Shown in pieces: positions 62,713 to 64,000 of a DNA stretch of 64,000 nt; positions within the stretch are counted from its first letter, which is position 1, and every line of letters begins with the position of its first letter. The stretch comes from Zygnema cylindricum. Taxonomy: Eukaryota > Streptophyta > Zygnematophyceae > Zygnematales > Zygnemataceae. The notes below the pieces were generated by a model. It saw only the letters and a list, made by a program, of their open reading frames with translations, ran no database searches and had not been told where the DNA came from. The position numbers and the translations under genes were made by a program. The stretch spans positions 51,206 to 115,205 of the forward strand of contig JBBHKE010002847.1 in the NCBI GenBank assembly GCA_037447655.1, read 5' to 3'.

Positions 62713-62746
62713 AAAGAAATTGATGGGAGAGAGTGAGGAAAGTTGA
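61910..62746 (+). CDS. D3 gag-pol mini-protein
   Basis: 278 codons, nearly identical to the D2 frame. Zinc knuckle CFFCREPGHYMEEC at ~100, Glu-rich block, RVYDLEMRKSDL, then KYLIKGLGEEKYFLGIKIESD. A TGA after GESEES ends it; the same frame continues with the RNase H scrap (GNGFDISKGSDGIYEGVPVK) and, beyond another stop, a Lys-rich tail to 63121. Retained reading in both D copies suggests the mini-protein was made when the family was active. Confidence 0.72.
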   Translation: MSTKTSFTVCTEWNFFSWTWSITIGIILVRESTLELRRGSDRVTAFTAGGDWRKRDVRTGGDERKRDERKKDKGKPNRNFGGKRGRGKERGALKKRVCFFCREPGHYMEECPRLEELRSWGVNEEEEREEEKEDEKILELLHIGRMEKREKYTKLPRRQQCAFGGIREVKREEVLEDVEECRVYDLEMRKSDLGSISENGKDKINEDNFIDILETENWSEMETSTDSEERGEVNLEGALKDKGRGKYLIKGLGEEKYFLGIKIESDSGKKLMGESEES

Positions 62747-63134
62747 ATATTTGGGGGTAATGGGTTTGACATCTCTAAAGGGAGTGATGGCATTTACGAA
62801 GGTGTGCCTGTAAAAAGGTTAGTATCTGGGTGTGTGTTGCAGATTGGAAATGGGGCTAGCTGTTAGGATTGCAAGAGGGAAATTGGATTTAGTGTGGATG
62901 GAAAGGAGATGAGGTGGATAAAATCTTGGCTCATATTTATGAAAAGTGGGATGCTAAATAAAATGTGTGGTACAATTATTATTCATGTTCATCAAATGCA
63001 CTGTTTTAAATACGAGAATATTTTTGTTGAATTTTATGAAAAGAAAAGGAAAAAGAAAAGGAAAAGAAAAAAAAGGGTGTTTGTTTATTTGTTTGTAGGA
63101 GTTGAAAGGAAAATAGACTAGAAAATAAGGGGAG
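62713..63134 (+). repeat. D3 internal 3' end, inverted copy of 60927-61348
   Basis: Inverted repeat partner of 60927-61348, ending with the polypurine tract AAAATAAGGGGAG before the LTR at 63135. Includes the purine-rich AAAAGGAAAAAG tract (63040-63075). Confidence 0.9.
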
Positions 63135-63886
63135 TGTTGATATTTGAGTATTTTCTAGGTCATTTAAGTATAGAAATAGAGCACAGACAGCCTGCCTCTG
63201 ACTCCCATCTACAAGCCCCAACACTTGTCGTAGTCACTGAATGCTGGATTAGGAGCTAAAGCCATGGCCGCCTAAGCTCACTAGAGAAGACAGGGGTTGA
63301 TTTAGGTAGATGTACCAAAAGGTACTTGACAGATCCAGGAATTGATCTTGGTACATGCTGTCCGTCAAGTCACTCGTAGCCGGTAGTTTTGTCCGTTTAG
63401 TCTATGACTAGTGCTAAAGTATATTAGGTTTCATATGTATATAAACATGGACATGTAGGATTTTCCATTTAACTAGATTACGGTATATTGCACATAGAAA
63501 TAGTTGTACTATTAGTAACGGACGAAATAAATAGTACGAACATTTGTTTCGACGGTCCGTATAAAATACCGATATCAATCAGACGGCCGTGGTTAGTGCC
63601 AGCTTCGCGGAAAGGAAAATTTGGCGGTTTGCGGACTCCGCCACTCCAGATGACACGTGGCAACATCATACGGGTTTAACGATTCTCTAGAATGGAAGAG
63701 AACCAATCTGGATGTGACAAATGTCGCATAATGGCGACATCGTACACTGTCAGTATAGAAAGTACACCGGCATCTGTACTTCATTGTACATTACAGTCAT
63801 GTGATTGGTCAATACCTCAGTACTAGAGGGTTTGGAGAGGGGTTTAGGACTAAGAATATTTTGGGTAGGTAGCCGCCTCTCCCAGA
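63135..63886 (+). repeat. D3 3' LTR, cut by a C LTR
   Basis: From TGTTGATATTTGAG to CTCCCAGA at 63886. It has AGCCATGGCC instead of AGCCATGGCT and the antisense tRNA-like block at ~63320-63410. The C LTR starts where the D LTR continues with GAGCATC in other copies. Confidence 0.9.
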
Positions 63887-64000
63887 TGCAATTCTGTGTC
63901 CTCCATTGGACCACAGAATACAGGAAGCCTCTAGATAGTATTTAACTAACCCACTTTAAGCCACAACCACTGCTGCCCTAGAAGGCAAACTGACAATTTG
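63887..64000 (-). repeat. C-type LTR, 3' end only (runs off the window)
   Basis: TGCAATTCTGTGTCCTCC and following sequence match the C LTR start at 42738 closely (GAAGCCTCTAGATAGT, ACAACCACTGCTG). It is inserted into the D3 LTR; the rest lies beyond 64000. Confidence 0.85.

Overview
This window looks like a repeat-saturated, AT-rich block of a plant (streptophyte) nuclear genome. I find no convincing host gene. Almost all coding potential is Ty1-copia gag-pol (order gag, protease, integrase, reverse transcriptase, RNase H), plus two Ty3-gypsy chromoviruses (reverse transcriptase, RNase H, integrase, chromodomain), with several small TIR elements between them. The copia primer-binding sites match the anticodon arm of plant initiator tRNA-Met as I recall it. 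The plant lineage cannot be fixed from the sequence.

Layout (working names are mine). 1-494 unclassified. 495-13206: old copia Cop1 (+), interrupted inside its protease by copia A1 (-, 2332-8823). 13207-18959: a DNA-repeat mosaic with a 3.4-kb inverted-repeat structure, MITE-R1, part of a solo A-type LTR, and three abutting TIR elements (H1, K1, K2). 19183-21031: truncated LTR-F, a C-type LTR (+) and unclassified DNA. 21032-33403: two minus-strand gypsy copies, Gyp1 and Gyp2, separated by an 11-N assembly gap at 26946-26956; both carry an extra ORF 3' of pol. 33404-37121: 5' half of copia E (-). 37122-41332: MITE-R2, a foldback, K3 and K4, and a Cop1 LTR piece. 41333-46895: copia B (-), a gag-only element whose 3' LTR holds a solo C LTR. 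46896-48841: MITE-H2 and unclassified DNA. 48842-56441: solo D LTR split by A3 (+, 48854-55302), a young near-intact copia. 56717-63886: copia D copies, one minus-strand gag-derived element sharing an LTR with a head-to-head palindromic copy. 63887-64000: start of another C LTR.

Most notable: copia elements Cop1, A, B, D and E share a design in which the gag start codon lies in the 3' end of the LTR and gag is read through a primer-binding site complementary to the anticodon arm of initiator tRNA-Met (half-tRNA priming, as known for Drosophila copia). LTRs of families A, C, D and E also share a hairpin with an invariant loop and differing but still paired stems, a palindromic AGCCATGGCT, an antisense tRNA-like block, a second hairpin and a GTAC-rich region. 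The elements form a datable nest: A1 in Cop1, C in B, A3 in D1, a Cop1 LTR in K4, and C in D.
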